From positions 496,001 to 560,000 of the forward strand of contig NZ_UNOZ01000002.1 of the NCBI RefSeq assembly GCF_900536025.1: 64,000 bases of DNA, in the 5' to 3' direction. A program made the position numbers and the translations under genes. Below, one piece after another: positions 54,436 through 63,999 of this stretch. Origin of the DNA: Pseudomonas reidholzensis. GTDB taxonomy: Bacteria; Pseudomonadota; Gammaproteobacteria; Pseudomonadales; Pseudomonadaceae. The notes under the pieces were generated by a model that saw only the letters and a program-made list of their open reading frames with translations, ran no database searches and was not told the origin of the DNA. Position 1 is the stretch's first letter. Each line of letters begins with the position of its first letter.

Positions 54436-56853
54436 TTAGAATTCTAGCTGGGCAGAAAAGGCCACAGTCCGAGGATCCCCGAGGTAGAAGCTGTTCAGCC
54501 AGTATTCCTTGTTGGTCAGGTTGCTGACATTGACACGCAGTGTCAGATCATTTTGGGCGACGTGCATTTTGTAGCGCGCACCGGCGTCGAAGGTCGTGAA
54601 GGATGGAAGGCTGGTTCGGTTGGCCTCGTCTGCGTACTGCTTACCGGTATAGAACGCGCCACCGGTTAACGCGAATCCGGGCACCTGGCCGATATCGTAC
54701 TCGGCATAGACCTTGGCCAGCTGCTTGGCCACGTTGGTTGGCGCATTGCCTTCGTTGGCGGTGATGCTGGTCTTCTTGATCTGCGGATCCAGTAAGGTCA
54801 TCCCACCCACGACAGTCAATTCGGGCATGACTTTGCCGGTCACGCTGAACTCCAAGCCATTATTTTCCTGGCGGCCATCCTGGGCATAGAAGCCCAGGCT
54901 GTTCTTGTAGTTGTTCGGTTTGTCGATGTTGAACAGTGCGAGTGTTACCAGCGTTTCACCGAAGGTTGCCTTGGCACCGATTTCGTACTGCTCACTGACC
55001 TGAGGGGCAAGCGCCTGGCCGGCGTTCAGGGCATCGCTGGGCGCCACGCCGCCCGCTTGCAGGCCTTCGATGTAGGTGATGTAGGTGGTCAGCCAGGGCG
55101 TTGGCTTGTAGATCAACGACAGGTTGGGCGAGGTTTTGCTCTTGTTGTATTTGGTTTCTGTTTCGGGGGTGCCAAATGCATTGGCATAGACGAACTCGTT
55201 CGTGTAGCTCTTGATCTGGGTCTGGGTCACACCCAGGATCGCTGACCATTGCTCGTTGAAGGTGATGATGTCACCCAGCAAGAAGTTGTTGCTTTCTGAG
55301 CTGTCGGCGAGGCGCTGATCCCCGTGCCCAATCGAATAGCCGGGTTTGCCGACCTGCGGCTGTTCGCCCAACGGTATGTCGCCGACGGGGGATTGATACT
55401 GTGGGCCAGGAAACGGAATGTGGTCGACATATTGTTTGGTCCGCGACGTATTACCTTGGTAGCCGACGGTGACCTTGTGGCCCAGCGGGCCTGTAGCGAA
55501 CGCAGCGTCCATGAACAGATAACCGGATTTTTCCTCGGTTTCCACGGGCGCGAATGCATAGAGCGGTTGAGAGTAGGTAGTTGCGCTGGTCAGGGTCGGA
55601 CCTGTGTAGGTGTACTCATCGGTGTACCGCTGCGCGGCAAAGGCTGCCCGCAGCGTGAACGTGTCGTTCAGGCGCCAGTTGGCTCGCACACCTGCCTTGT
55701 CGGTCTGGTTGTCGGAGAATGACCAGCGTTGGCTGTAGAGCTTGTCGTTCTTCAAGTCCGAGGCGTCGGGGCGTTGGATGCCTGCCGGAACGAACCAATA
55801 GCTGCTCAAGCCGCGGGTCTGGCTTTCCTTGTGCGCAGCGTCGAACTGTATCAACAGGTCGTCGCTGACATTCCAGTCCAATGCCAGGCTGATCATTTGG
55901 CGGCGGCGCTTTTGCAGATCGATCGCGGTTTCACCGTCCTGTGTCAGAACGTTCAGTCGATAGGCGAACTTCCCTTGCGAGTCTATCGGCCCGCCGAAAT
56001 CACCATGCAGGTAATAGTTCTGCCCGCCAGCATTGCCCAAAGTCACGCTGTTGTAGCGTTCATATGTTGGGCGTTTCAAGACGTAGTTGGCCAGCCCGCC
56101 TGGTGTGGCGGGCCCATAAAGAAAACCGGTCAGCCCGGTGATGATTTCAAGTTGCTCGGTGTCTTCGATGAAATTGCCTTTGTCGGCACCGTTACTGAAC
56201 CGCAGGCCATCGTTGGCAATGTTCAGGTTCCCGGAACCGCTGAAGCCGCGCATGCTGACCGCGCTGGCGTAGCCCGCGTTTCTCGGGGCATACAATTGCG
56301 TGGCGGGATTGCGTTTGATCACATCGTCTAGCGACGTAGCCAGCGTGTTCTTCAGAAACGCCTGTGATGCAACACTCATGGAGTAGGGCGTATCTTGCAG
56401 TTTCATGCCTCCCAGGGCGCCCACGTTGCGGAGGTTTTCAACCCGGTATCCCGATTCGTAACTCCCGTCTTCAAGCGTATTGGCGTTGATACTGGTTTCC
56501 GGCAGGGCCAGGCTGCCGTCCGGCGTGGCGACCAGGCTGTAGCTGCCGACGCTGCTCTGCTGCAGTTGCAGGCCGGTACCGCGCAGGGCGGCTTGCAGGG
56601 CGCTGCGACCGTCATATTGGCCGCTGACCGGCGCCGAAGTGCGACCGCTGACCAGCGTCGGATCGATGGCCAGGGCGATACCGGCCTGGCTGGCGATCTG
56701 GTTGAGGGTGGTGGCCAGCGGCGCGCTCGGCAGATCGTAGGCACGCACGGACTGCTCGGCGGCATGCAGGGCAGGGCTGATCAGCGGAGCGGACAGGGCG
56801 ATCGCCAGGGCCATCAGGCTCGGACGCAGGAAACAATCAACAGCACGGGACAT
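54436..56853 (-). CDS. TonB-dependent siderophore receptor with STN signalling domain, mosaic
   Basis: This 805-residue protein starts at ATG 56853 after GAGGAG. A signal peptide (cleavage near LHAAEQ, residue 33) precedes an STN domain (YDLPSAPLATTLNQIASQAGIAL to about 110) that contacts FecR. The plug (RNPATQLYAPRNAG, GFLYGPATPGGLANYVLKRP) and a barrel ending VAFSAQLEF follow. Base composition changes inside the gene: 42 of 60 bases are G or C at 56521-56580 (STN), 34 of 60 at 55981-56040 and 27 of 60 at 55141-55200 (barrel). The likely junction is near 56480-56510, around INANTLEDGSYE. It suggests an acquired plug-barrel with a retained resident signalling domain. Confidence 0.88.
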   Translation of the reverse strand: MSRAVDCFLRPSLMALAIALSAPLISPALHAAEQSVRAYDLPSAPLATTLNQIASQAGIALAIDPTLVSGRTSAPVSGQYDGRSALQAALRGTGLQLQQSSVGSYSLVATPDGSLALPETSINANTLEDGSYESGYRVENLRNVGALGGMKLQDTPYSMSVASQAFLKNTLATSLDDVIKRNPATQLYAPRNAGYASAVSMRGFSGSGNLNIANDGLRFSNGADKGNFIEDTEQLEIITGLTGFLYGPATPGGLANYVLKRPTYERYNSVTLGNAGGQNYYLHGDFGGPIDSQGKFAYRLNVLTQDGETAIDLQKRRRQMISLALDWNVSDDLLIQFDAAHKESQTRGLSSYWFVPAGIQRPDASDLKNDKLYSQRWSFSDNQTDKAGVRANWRLNDTFTLRAAFAAQRYTDEYTYTGPTLTSATTYSQPLYAFAPVETEEKSGYLFMDAAFATGPLGHKVTVGYQGNTSRTKQYVDHIPFPGPQYQSPVGDIPLGEQPQVGKPGYSIGHGDQRLADSSESNNFLLGDIITFNEQWSAILGVTQTQIKSYTNEFVYANAFGTPETETKYNKSKTSPNLSLIYKPTPWLTTYITYIEGLQAGGVAPSDALNAGQALAPQVSEQYEIGAKATFGETLVTLALFNIDKPNNYKNSLGFYAQDGRQENNGLEFSVTGKVMPELTVVGGMTLLDPQIKKTSITANEGNAPTNVAKQLAKVYAEYDIGQVPGFALTGGAFYTGKQYADEANRTSLPSFTTFDAGARYKMHVAQNDLTLRVNVSNLTNKEYWLNSFYLGDPRTVAFSAQLEF

Positions 56854-57001
56854 GCAGCGGCTCCTCGAAGGATAAGTGCTAACTGCTTCCATGCCGGGCG
56901 AGAGTTGAAAAGTGACAGGGGCTGTCGAAATTATTTTTCAGGCGGGGTATCTGCTGCGCCTGGGCTTGCCCCGGGAAAAGGCCGGCCCAGGCGCCGCATC
57001 G

Positions 57002-57958
57002 TTACTTGGCGACCACGGTCACCCACCACGGCGTATGCCGCTCGATCTTCACTGGCAGCGCCGGCAGCAGCGAGGCCAGCGCCAGGTCGGTGTCGGTCAG
57101 CGGGAAGCTGCCGGTCACGCGCAGGTCGGCGACCTCGTCGGCCACGCCCAGGTGGCCACTGCGGTAGCGCCCCAGCGCTTCGAGCAGATCGGCCAGGCGC
57201 ACGTTGTCGACCACCAGCATGCCGCGGGTCCAGGCATCGGCACCGGCGGCTACCGGGCCGATCTGGCCCAGGCCATTGGCGTTCATCAGCACCTGCTGGC
57301 CTTCGCCGAGGATCTGTTCGTCGCCGCTGTTGGACGGCATCGCCGCCACCTGCGACTGCAGCACTTCGAGGCGCGTGCCGTGGGCTTCGCGCTTGACCAG
57401 GAAGCGCGTGCCCAATGGCCGCAGGCGGCCATCGTCGGTGCGCACCAGCAGCGGTCGCAAGTCGGCGTGCCCGGTTTCTACCGAAATCTCGCCCTGGTGC
57501 AGGACGATCACCCGTTGCTCACCGGCGAAGTCGATGTCGACCGCGGTGTGCGTGTTCAGGCTCAGCAAGGTGCCGTCTTCCAGGCGCAGGGTGCGCAACT
57601 CGCCCGTGCCCGTGCGTTGGTCGGCCAGCCAGTAGCCCGGCGCCAGCGAGCCTGCGCCGACCTGGAGCAGCAGGGCGCCCACCAGCAGCAGCCCGGCCAG
57701 GCCACCGCCAAGGGTGCCGACGCGCCTGCGCAGGCTGACCCGCGACTGCAGCAGGGCTTTACGCGCCGGGCCGGCGGCGGCACTGACGCGCTGATCGAGC
57801 ATGCCCAGCTGGCGCCAGGCGCGCGCATGTTCCTCGCTGGCGGCATGCCAATGGATGAAGGCGCTGCGCTCCTGGGCCGCGTCGGCGCTGTCGTCCAGGC
57901 ACAGCTTCCAGGCAATCGCCGCATCCAGGACCTTGCTCGAAACGGGTTTGGCGTTCAC
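57002..57958 (-). CDS. FecR-type anti-sigma/sigma regulator
   Basis: This 318-residue protein starts with GTG at 57958, overlapping the sigma gene stop (GTGA). A cytoplasmic N-terminal part (AAIAWKLCLDDSADAAQERSAF and WHAASEEHARAWRQL, typical for sigma contact) is followed by one membrane segment (about residues 84-104). The periplasmic FecR domain (LRLEDGTLLSLNTHTAVDIDF, GEISVETGH, LGTRFLVKR) receives the STN signal from the receptor. It is encoded between the sigma factor and its receptor. Confidence 0.92.
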   Translation of the reverse strand: MNAKPVSSKVLDAAIAWKLCLDDSADAAQERSAFIHWHAASEEHARAWRQLGMLDQRVSAAAGPARKALLQSRVSLRRRVGTLGGGLAGLLLVGALLLQVGAGSLAPGYWLADQRTGTGELRTLRLEDGTLLSLNTHTAVDIDFAGEQRVIVLHQGEISVETGHADLRPLLVRTDDGRLRPLGTRFLVKREAHGTRLEVLQSQVAAMPSNSGDEQILGEGQQVLMNANGLGQIGPVAAGADAWTRGMLVVDNVRLADLLEALGRYRSGHLGVADEVADLRVTGSFPLTDTDLALASLLPALPVKIERHTPWWVTVVAK

Positions 57959-58473
57959 GTCGGCTGCCCGTACAAGGCGATGTAGCACTGGCGCATGCCC
58001 TGGGCGATGTACTGGCGCACGCGCGACACCGAAACGCCCAGCTGCTCGGCGATTTCGGCGTGGCCCATGCCGTCCAGGCGGTTGTGCAGGAAGGCCGCGC
58101 GGGCCTTGCTCGACAGCTTGCCGAGCAGGCGGTCGATGGCCTTGAGGTCTTCGAGGACCAGCAGTTGCAGTTCCGGCGAGGGCTGTTCGGCAGTGGGGAT
58201 CAGCGCCAGCTCGGCCAGGTAGGCCTGCTCCAGCGCAGCGCGGCGAAAATGGTCGAACAACAAGCCCTTGGCCACCGCCACCAGAAACGCCCGCGGCTCA
58301 CGCGGTGCGGCCAGCTGGTCGCGGCCGAGCAGGCGCACGAAGGTGTCCTGGCTGAGGTCTTCGGCGCGCTGGCGGCAGGTGGTACTGCGCTGCAGCCAGG
58401 CCATCAGCCAGCTGCGGTGGTCGCGGTACAGCGCGCCGACCAGGTCGGCGTGTGGGCTTTGCGCAGACGACAA
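57955..58473 (-). CDS. ECF sigma factor of the iron-starvation type
   Basis: This 172-residue sigma has region 2 (LVGALYRDHRSWLMAWLQR and RAEDLSQDTFVRLL) and region 4 (LSSKARAAFLHNRLDGMGHAEIAEQLGVSVSRVRQYI). The start appears to be TTG at 58473 with GGGGGA upstream; no closer ATG gives a full region 2. It should drive transcription of the receptor gene when FecR is activated. Confidence 0.9.
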   Translation of the reverse strand: MSSAQSPHADLVGALYRDHRSWLMAWLQRSTTCRQRAEDLSQDTFVRLLGRDQLAAPREPRAFLVAVAKGLLFDHFRRAALEQAYLAELALIPTAEQPSPELQLLVLEDLKAIDRLLGKLSSKARAAFLHNRLDGMGHAEIAEQLGVSVSRVRQYIAQGMRQCYIALYGQPT

Positions 58474-58506
58474 GCAGCGTCCCCCGAAAAAACAATGCGT
58501 TAACTA

Positions 58507-58525
58507 ACGATAATTATTCGCGATT
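58507..58525 (-). promoter_or_regulatory. Candidate Fur box before the sigma gene
   Basis: ACGATAATTATTCGCGATT has the GATAAT-ATT core of Fur sites, 34 bases upstream of the sigma start. Iron-starvation sigma genes are normally repressed by Fur, so position and class agree. The match in the second half is partial. Confidence 0.5.
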
Positions 58526-58573
58526 GTTGCAGAGGCGGGGTGGGCGGCGCAATCGACGTCTATCGGATAGCCA

Positions 58574-59284
58574 CTACCAACTGTGTAGCTGGGTTTTGCG
58601 GCGGCGCCATTGCTGCAGGCGCAGGCTCAGTTGCAGCGGGCTGTCGAGCTGCTGGCGGCGGGCCTGGCTGAGCAGGATCAAGGCCAGCTCGGCGGTGACC
58701 TGGGCGTCGGCGCTGGCGTGGTGGCGTTCGCCGACCTGCAAACCGAAGCGGGCGATCCAGTCGTCGAGGCCAGCCTCGCGCAGCACGGTATCGGGGTTGA
58801 GCATCGGCGCCAGTTCGGCGACATCGACAAACACCTGCTGCAGGCGGTAGCCGAGGCTGTCCTTGAGGGCACGGGCGAGCATGCGCTGATCGAACGGCGC
58901 ATGAAACGCCAACACCGGGCTGTCGCCGATGAACTCCATCAGCTCCAGCAGCGCCCCGCCGGGATCACAGCCAGCGGCCAGGGCGTCGGGGCCGAGGCCG
59001 TGGATCAGCACGCTGGGGTTGGTCTTCTGCGCGGGGCGGTGCAGGGTGCGTTCGAACTGCTGGCTGAAGTCGATGGCGCCGTCTTCGATCGCCACGGCGC
59101 CGATCGACAGCACCTGGTCACGGTTGAGGTTGAGGCCGCTGGTTTCCAGGTCGAGTACCACCCAGCGCTGTTCGCGCAGCGACTGCACGCTCAGCGCGGT
59201 GGGCCTGGGCAGTTGCGCCAGGCGCCGGCGCACGTCTTCGTCCAGCGCCGGCGTGGCTGGGCGCAGCCAGGCAAACAGGCTCAC
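58574..59284 (-). CDS. DEDDh 3'-5' exonuclease (DnaQ-like)
   Basis: This 236-residue protein has VVLDLETSGL near residue 43 (D45 and E47 of motif I), FHAPFDQRML (motif II aspartate) and GERHHASADAQVTAEL (motif III H and D). These mark an active metal-dependent exonuclease, as in the polymerase III epsilon family. It overlaps the upstream DUF294 gene by four bases on the same strand, so the two are co-expressed. In several bacteria this pair occurs together; a role in nucleotide or RNA turnover linked to a signal-sensing protein is an inference. Confidence 0.88.
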   Translation of the reverse strand: MSLFAWLRPATPALDEDVRRRLAQLPRPTALSVQSLREQRWVVLDLETSGLNLNRDQVLSIGAVAIEDGAIDFSQQFERTLHRPAQKTNPSVLIHGLGPDALAAGCDPGGALLELMEFIGDSPVLAFHAPFDQRMLARALKDSLGYRLQQVFVDVAELAPMLNPDTVLREAGLDDWIARFGLQVGERHHASADAQVTAELALILLSQARRQQLDSPLQLSLRLQQWRRRKTQLHSW

Positions 59285-61218
59285 AGCTGGTACCGCAGGG
59301 TCAGGCTGGCCTGCAGGCGTTGGGCCTGGCGCAGCGACTCGCGCAGGATGCGCCGGTCGAGGTGGTTGAGGGTGTCCGGGTCGAGCCGGTTGGAGTAGGG
59401 CAGGTTATCGCGGCTCTGGCGTTGGTGCTGCTGCATGCGGGTCTGCTGGATGAAGTGGTAGGCCTCTTCGAAGGCCGCGCCGTCGAGCGCCTCGATGACG
59501 CCCTTGGCGACCAGCTGGCGCAGGCGCTCGAGGGTGTTGCAGGCGGCGATGCCGTTGGCCAGCGCCAGCAGCCGCGCGCCATCGACGAAGGGCGTCAGGC
59601 CCTGCACCTTGAGGTCGAGGGTGGCGGCCTTGTCGTTGCCTTGGCGGGTCAGCACGAAGTCACGCAGGCGCCCGACCGGCGGGCGCTGGCGCAGGGCGTT
59701 GTCGGCCATCATGCGCTGGAAGATGCGGTTGTCCTGGACCTGCGCGAGCATGCCCTGGCGCAGTTGCTCGCAGGCCTGCTCATCGCCCCAGACCACGCGC
59801 AGATCGAAGTAGATGGTCGAGCCGAGCAGGTTCTCCGGGCTGGCCTCGCGGACGAACCCGGCGAAGCGCCGCGCCCACTCGCCGCGTGACAGGCACAGCG
59901 CGGGGTTGCCGGCCATGACATTGCCCTGGCACAGGCTGAAGCCGCACTGCGCCAGGCACTGGTTGATGTACTGCGCCAGCGGCAGCAGGCGCTGGCGCAC
60001 GGCCTCGGCCTCGCGGGCGTCGGCCGCTTCGAAGAGGATGCCGTTGTCCTGGTCGGTGTGCAGGGTCTGCTCGCGCCGGCCTTCGCTGCCAAAGCACAGC
60101 CAGCTGAACGGCACGCCGGGGTCGCCGCGCTCGGCCAGCGCCAGCTCGATCACCCGGCACACGGTGTGGTCGTTGAGCAGGGTGATGATCTGGGTGATCT
60201 GCGTCGACGAGGCGCCATGGGCGAGCATGCGTTCGACCAGTTGGCCGATTTCGCCGCGCAGCGCCACCAGGGTGTCCAGCCGCGGTGCGTGGCGGATGGT
60301 GCGCGCCAGGTGCACCAGGTCGACCCGCTGCAGCGAGAACAGGTCGCGCTCGGAGACCACCCCGCACAGGCGTTGCCTGTCGACCAGGCAGACATGCGCG
60401 ATATGCCGCTCGGTCATGGCCATGGCGGCGTCGAACGCGCTGGCTTCGGGCGCCAGGTAGAACGGGGCGGCGGTCATGTGCCGGGCGATCGGTGCGCTGA
60501 GTTCGGCGCTGGCGTCGGCCACCACCTGGCGCAGGTCGCGCAGGGTGAAGATGCCGATCGGAAAGCGCTGCGGGTCGATGATCACGATGCTGCCGACCTG
60601 CTGTTCGTGCATCAGCCCCACGGCCTCGCGCAGCGGCATGTCCGGGCCGCACACCACCGGGTGGCGCATGGCCAGTTCGCCCAGCGGGGTGTTCAGCGAG
60701 TACTGGGTGCCGAGGGTTTCCACGGCGCGCTGGCGCACCTGTTGGTTGACCTGGTCGAGCAGGCTGCTGACCCCGCGCAAGGCGAAATCACGAAACACCT
60801 CCGACATCGAGAACAGGCGGATGAACGCCGCCTTGTTCAGTTGCAGGCAGAAGGTGTCTTCGACCGCCACGTGCTCGGTGCGCGTGGCACGTTCGCCGAG
60901 CAGCGCCGCCAGCGGGAAGCACTCGCCGCTGGCGATCTCGAAGGTGGTCTCCACGCCGGGCTTGCTGACGTGTTGGCGCTCACCGGCGACCCGCCCCTGC
61001 TTGACGATGTAGAAGTGCTCGACCGGGCCGTCGGCGGGCTTGATGATGCTCTCGCCGCTGGCGTAGAAACGCAGTTGGCACTGCTCCACCAGGTACGCCA
61101 GGTGGCTGTGCTCCATCTGGTTGAACGGCGGGAAGCGCTGCAATAATTGCAGGGTGCCCTGGATGTTCTGCAGAACCGCGGTTCTGCCAGCTTGGCTGTA
61201 GGCGTCCTTTTTACTCAT
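59281..61218 (-). CDS. cNMP-binding/CBS/DUF294 nucleotidyltransferase-like protein
   Basis: This 645-residue protein has an N-terminal cyclic-nucleotide-type domain (FYIVKQGRVAGERQ and EIASGECFPLAALLG, about 20-130), then two CBS motifs (about 175-300: MHEQQVGSIVIIDPQRFPIGI and HIAHVCLVDRQRLCGVVSERDLF). A DUF294 nucleotidyltransferase-like core contains FGSEGRREQTLHTDQDNGI near residue 375, which has the G-S and D-x-D pattern. A C-terminal DUF294 helical part follows. The cNMP domain may or may not bind cyclic nucleotides. It is coupled to the exonuclease. Confidence 0.88.
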   Translation of the reverse strand: MSKKDAYSQAGRTAVLQNIQGTLQLLQRFPPFNQMEHSHLAYLVEQCQLRFYASGESIIKPADGPVEHFYIVKQGRVAGERQHVSKPGVETTFEIASGECFPLAALLGERATRTEHVAVEDTFCLQLNKAAFIRLFSMSEVFRDFALRGVSSLLDQVNQQVRQRAVETLGTQYSLNTPLGELAMRHPVVCGPDMPLREAVGLMHEQQVGSIVIIDPQRFPIGIFTLRDLRQVVADASAELSAPIARHMTAAPFYLAPEASAFDAAMAMTERHIAHVCLVDRQRLCGVVSERDLFSLQRVDLVHLARTIRHAPRLDTLVALRGEIGQLVERMLAHGASSTQITQIITLLNDHTVCRVIELALAERGDPGVPFSWLCFGSEGRREQTLHTDQDNGILFEAADAREAEAVRQRLLPLAQYINQCLAQCGFSLCQGNVMAGNPALCLSRGEWARRFAGFVREASPENLLGSTIYFDLRVVWGDEQACEQLRQGMLAQVQDNRIFQRMMADNALRQRPPVGRLRDFVLTRQGNDKAATLDLKVQGLTPFVDGARLLALANGIAACNTLERLRQLVAKGVIEALDGAAFEEAYHFIQQTRMQQHQRQSRDNLPYSNRLDPDTLNHLDRRILRESLRQAQRLQASLTLRYQL

Positions 61219-61459
61219 GAACTGACCGTATCGCTATGCCGATCTATATATCTCTATCTATATATAGTGATATCGGCCTTTGTTGTTCTCGGACCCCATG
61301 GTCGGCTGGCGGCCAGCGTGTGCCCATTGGACGTAAGTCTATGAGTGCACTGGGCCGCTGATCGAGCCCTGCGACGATCAGCATTCCGACGAAAGGCCGA
61401 CTGCACACCTGAGTGTTTTGCGGTCCTACCCGTGCACCCGATCAGATGACGAGATGACC
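61219..61459. promoter_or_regulatory. Divergent DUF294/response regulator intergenic region
   Basis: These 241 bases separate the two divergent starts. A run of TATATA-like sequence (61247-61272: ATCTATATATCTCTATCTATATATAG) contains an imperfect inverted repeat, CTATATAT with ATATATAG, and is unusually AT-rich for this genome; promoters for both genes probably lie around it. No gene is supported. Confidence 0.5.
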
Positions 61460-61903
61460 ATGGCTGAGCATGACGAGATCCTGAGTGACGCCGAGCGCGA
61501 GGCGTTGGCCATGGTAAGCGCGCCGCTGGCGGCGACCCAGCGGGTGTTGGTGGTGGATGACAATCCGGTCAACAGCGAGGCGCTGTGCATCTACCTGCAG
61601 ACCAAGGGCGTCGAGTGTGTCACTGCCGACGGCGCGCAGGCGGCGCTGAACAAGCTGCGCAAGGACCCGAGTATCGGCCTGATGATCACCGACCTGCGCA
61701 TGGAGCCCAAGGATGGCCTGGAGCTGATTCGGCAGATTCGTGAGTCGGAGCGGGCGGCGTTATCGATCATCGTCGTGTCGGGCGACACCGATGTGAAGGA
61801 GGCGGTGGACGTGATGCACCTGGGGGTGGTGGACTTCTTGTTGAAACCGGTGGACCTGGGGAGGTTGCTGGAGTTGGTAAGGAAGGAGTTGCGGATCGAG
61901 TGA
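61460..61903 (+). CDS. Response regulator receiver protein
   Basis: This 147-residue protein is a stand-alone receiver (CheY-like) domain with a 25-residue N-terminal extension. The phosphoacceptor is D78 in LMITDLRMEPKDG; the acidic pair is in VLVVDDNP (D33, D34). The conserved T/S is in IIVVSGDTD and the lysine in FLLKPVD. It has no output domain, so it must act on a partner. The ATG at 61460 is used; the ATG at 61454 is possible. A cognate kinase is not next to it. Confidence 0.85.
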   Translation: MAEHDEILSDAEREALAMVSAPLAATQRVLVVDDNPVNSEALCIYLQTKGVECVTADGAQAALNKLRKDPSIGLMITDLRMEPKDGLELIRQIRESERAALSIIVVSGDTDVKEAVDVMHLGVVDFLLKPVDLGRLLELVRKELRIE

Positions 61904-61924
61904 AGGGTTGCCAGACCTGACGCA

Positions 61925-62007
61925 ATCGCGGGCAAGCCCGCTCCTACAGGGATCGCACGATCTAGTAGGAGCGGGCTTGCCCGCGATTGGGCCGCACAGC
62001 GGCCCAG
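61925..62007. repeat. Inverted REP pair plus hairpin between convergent genes
   Basis: Two facing REPs (GCGGGCAAGCCCGC) and a GGGCCGC/GCGGCCC hairpin lie between the response regulator and the malate synthase stop codons. Confidence 0.9.
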
Positions 62008-62016
62008 GCTTTTAGC

Positions 62017-63999
62017 TTACAGGCCGTTACGCGCCTTGAACTCGCGGCGACGACGGTGCAAGACCGGCTCGGTATAGCCGTTCGGTTGCTTGGCACCCTC
62101 GACAACCAACTCCACCGCCGCCTGGAAGGCCACGTTGTCGTCGAAGTTCGCCGCCATCGGGCGGTACTCGGCATCGCCGGCGTTCTGCTTGTCGACCACC
62201 GCCGCCATGCGCTTGAGGCTTTCCACCACCTGCTCCTGGCTGACGATGCCATGGCGCAGCCAGTTGGCCAGCAGCTGCGCGGAAATACGCAGGGTGGCGC
62301 GGTCTTCCATCAGGCCGACGTTGTTGATGTCCGGCACCTTCGAGCAACCGACGCCGTGGTCGATCCAGCGCACCACGTAGCCGAGGATGCCCTGGGCGTT
62401 GTTGTCCAGCTCGTTGCGGATCTCGTCGGCTGACCAGTTGGTGTCGGCGGCCAGCGGGATGGTCAGGATGTCGTCGACCGATGCTGGCGCACGCTTGGCC
62501 AGTTCAGCCTGACGCGCCTGCACGTCGACCTTGTGGTAGTGCAGCGCGTGCAACACGGCTGCGGTCGGCGACGGCACCCAGGCAGTGTTGGCACCGGCCA
62601 GCGGGTGAGCGATCTTCTGCTCGAGCATGTCGGCCATCAGGTCGGGCATGGCCCACATCCCTTTGCCGATCTGCGCACGGCCCTGCAGGCCGGTGGCCAG
62701 GCCAACGTCGACGTTGTTGTTCTCGTAGGCGCCGATCCACTTCTGGTGCTTCATGGCGCCCTTGCGCACGACGGCGCCGGCTTCCATCGAGGTGTGGATC
62801 TCGTCGCCGGTACGGTCGAGGAAGCCGGTGTTGATGAACACCACGCGCTCGGCAGCCGCCTTGATGCAGGCCTTGAGGTTGACCGTGGTGCGGCGCTCCT
62901 CGTCCATGATGCCGACCTTCATGGTGTTGCGCGGCATGCCCAGCACGTCTTCGACGCGGCTGAAGATCTCGGCGGCAAAGGCCACTTCTTCAGGGCCGTG
63001 CATCTTCGGCTTGACGATGTACACGCTGCCGGTGCGGCTGTTCTTGCGGGTGCTGCTGCCGTTGAGGTTGTGCAGGGCGATCAGGCCGGTGAACAGGCCG
63101 TCCTGGATACCTTCGGGGATTTCGTTGCCCTGGGCATCGAGGATCGCCGGGTTGGTCATCAGGTGACCGACGTTACGCACGAACAGCAGCGAGCGACCGT
63201 GCAGGGTCACCGTGCCGCCGTTCGGCGCGGCGTACTCGCGGTCCGGGTTCATGGTGCGGGTAAAGGTCTTGCCGCCTTTGCTGACGCTCTCGGCCAGGTC
63301 GCCTTTCATCAGGCCCAGCCAGTTGCGGTAGACCACCACCTTGTCGTCGGCGTCGACGGCGGCGACCGAGTCTTCGCAGTCCATGATGGTGGTCAGCGCC
63401 GATTCCATCAGGATGTCTTTGACACCGGCGGCGTCGGTGCTGCCGACCGGGGTGCTGGCATCGAATTGGATTTCGAAGTGCAGGCCGTTGTGCTTGAGCA
63501 GCACCGAGGTCGGCGCGTTGGCGTCGCCCTGGAAGCCGATCAGTTGAGCGTCGTCACGCAGGCCGCTGTTGCTGCCACCCTTGAGGGCGACGATCAGCTT
63601 GCCGGCGTCGATGCGGTAGGCGCTGGCGTCGACGTGCGAGCCGGCAGCCAGTGGTGCGGCTTCGTCGAGGAAGGCGCGGGCGAAGGCGATTACCTTGTCG
63701 CCACGGACCTTGTTGTAGCCTTGGCCTTTTTCGGCGCCGCCTGCTTCGCTGATGGCATCGGTGCCGTACAGCGCGTCATACAGCGAACCCCAACGGGCGT
63801 TGGCGGCGTTGAGGGCGAAGCGGGCGTTCATCACCGGCACCACCAGCTGTGGGCCGGCCATGCGTGCGATCTCTTCGTCCACGTTCTGCGTGGTGGCCTG
63901 GAAATCGGCTACCTGCGGCAGCAGGTAGCCGATTTCCTCGAGGAAAGCCTTGTAGGCGACGGCGTCGTGGGCCTGGCCTTGGCGCGCCTGGTGCCAGGC
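62017..63999 (-). CDS. glcB: Malate synthase G, C-terminal part
   Basis: The frame is open at the right end of the window, so the start lies beyond it. The visible 660 residues begin [20 protein letters not shown], which continues into [21 protein letters not shown]; the GTG at 63882 is internal. Malate synthase G condenses glyoxylate and acetyl-CoA to malate. Recognisable blocks are [36 protein letters not shown] (catalytic arginine region) and [21 protein letters not shown]. About 65 N-terminal residues are missing compared with the usual 725. Confidence 0.95.
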   Translation of the reverse strand, partial: AWHQARQGQAHDAVAYKAFLEEIGYLLPQVADFQATTQNVDEEIARMAGPQLVVPVMNARFALNAANARWGSLYDALYGTDAISEAGGAEKGQGYNKVRGDKVIAFARAFLDEAAPLAAGSHVDASAYRIDAGKLIVALKGGSNSGLRDDAQLIGFQGDANAPTSVLLKHNGLHFEIQFDASTPVGSTDAAGVKDILMESALTTIMDCEDSVAAVDADDKVVVYRNWLGLMKGDLAESVSKGGKTFTRTMNPDREYAAPNGGTVTLHGRSLLFVRNVGHLMTNPAILDAQGNEIPEGIQDGLFTGLIALHNLNGSSTRKNSRTGSVYIVKPKMHGPEEVAFAAEIFSRVEDVLGMPRNTMKVGIMDEERRTTVNLKACIKAAAERVVFINTGFLDRTGDEIHTSMEAGAVVRKGAMKHQKWIGAYENNNVDVGLATGLQGRAQIGKGMWAMPDLMADMLEQKIAHPLAGANTAWVPSPTAAVLHALHYHKVDVQARQAELAKRAPASVDDILTIPLAADTNWSADEIRNELDNNAQGILGYVVRWIDHGVGCSKVPDINNVGLMEDRATLRISAQLLANWLRHGIVSQEQVVESLKRMAAVVDKQNAGDAEYRPMAANFDDNVAFQAAVELVVEGAKQPNGYTEPVLHRRRREFKARNGL

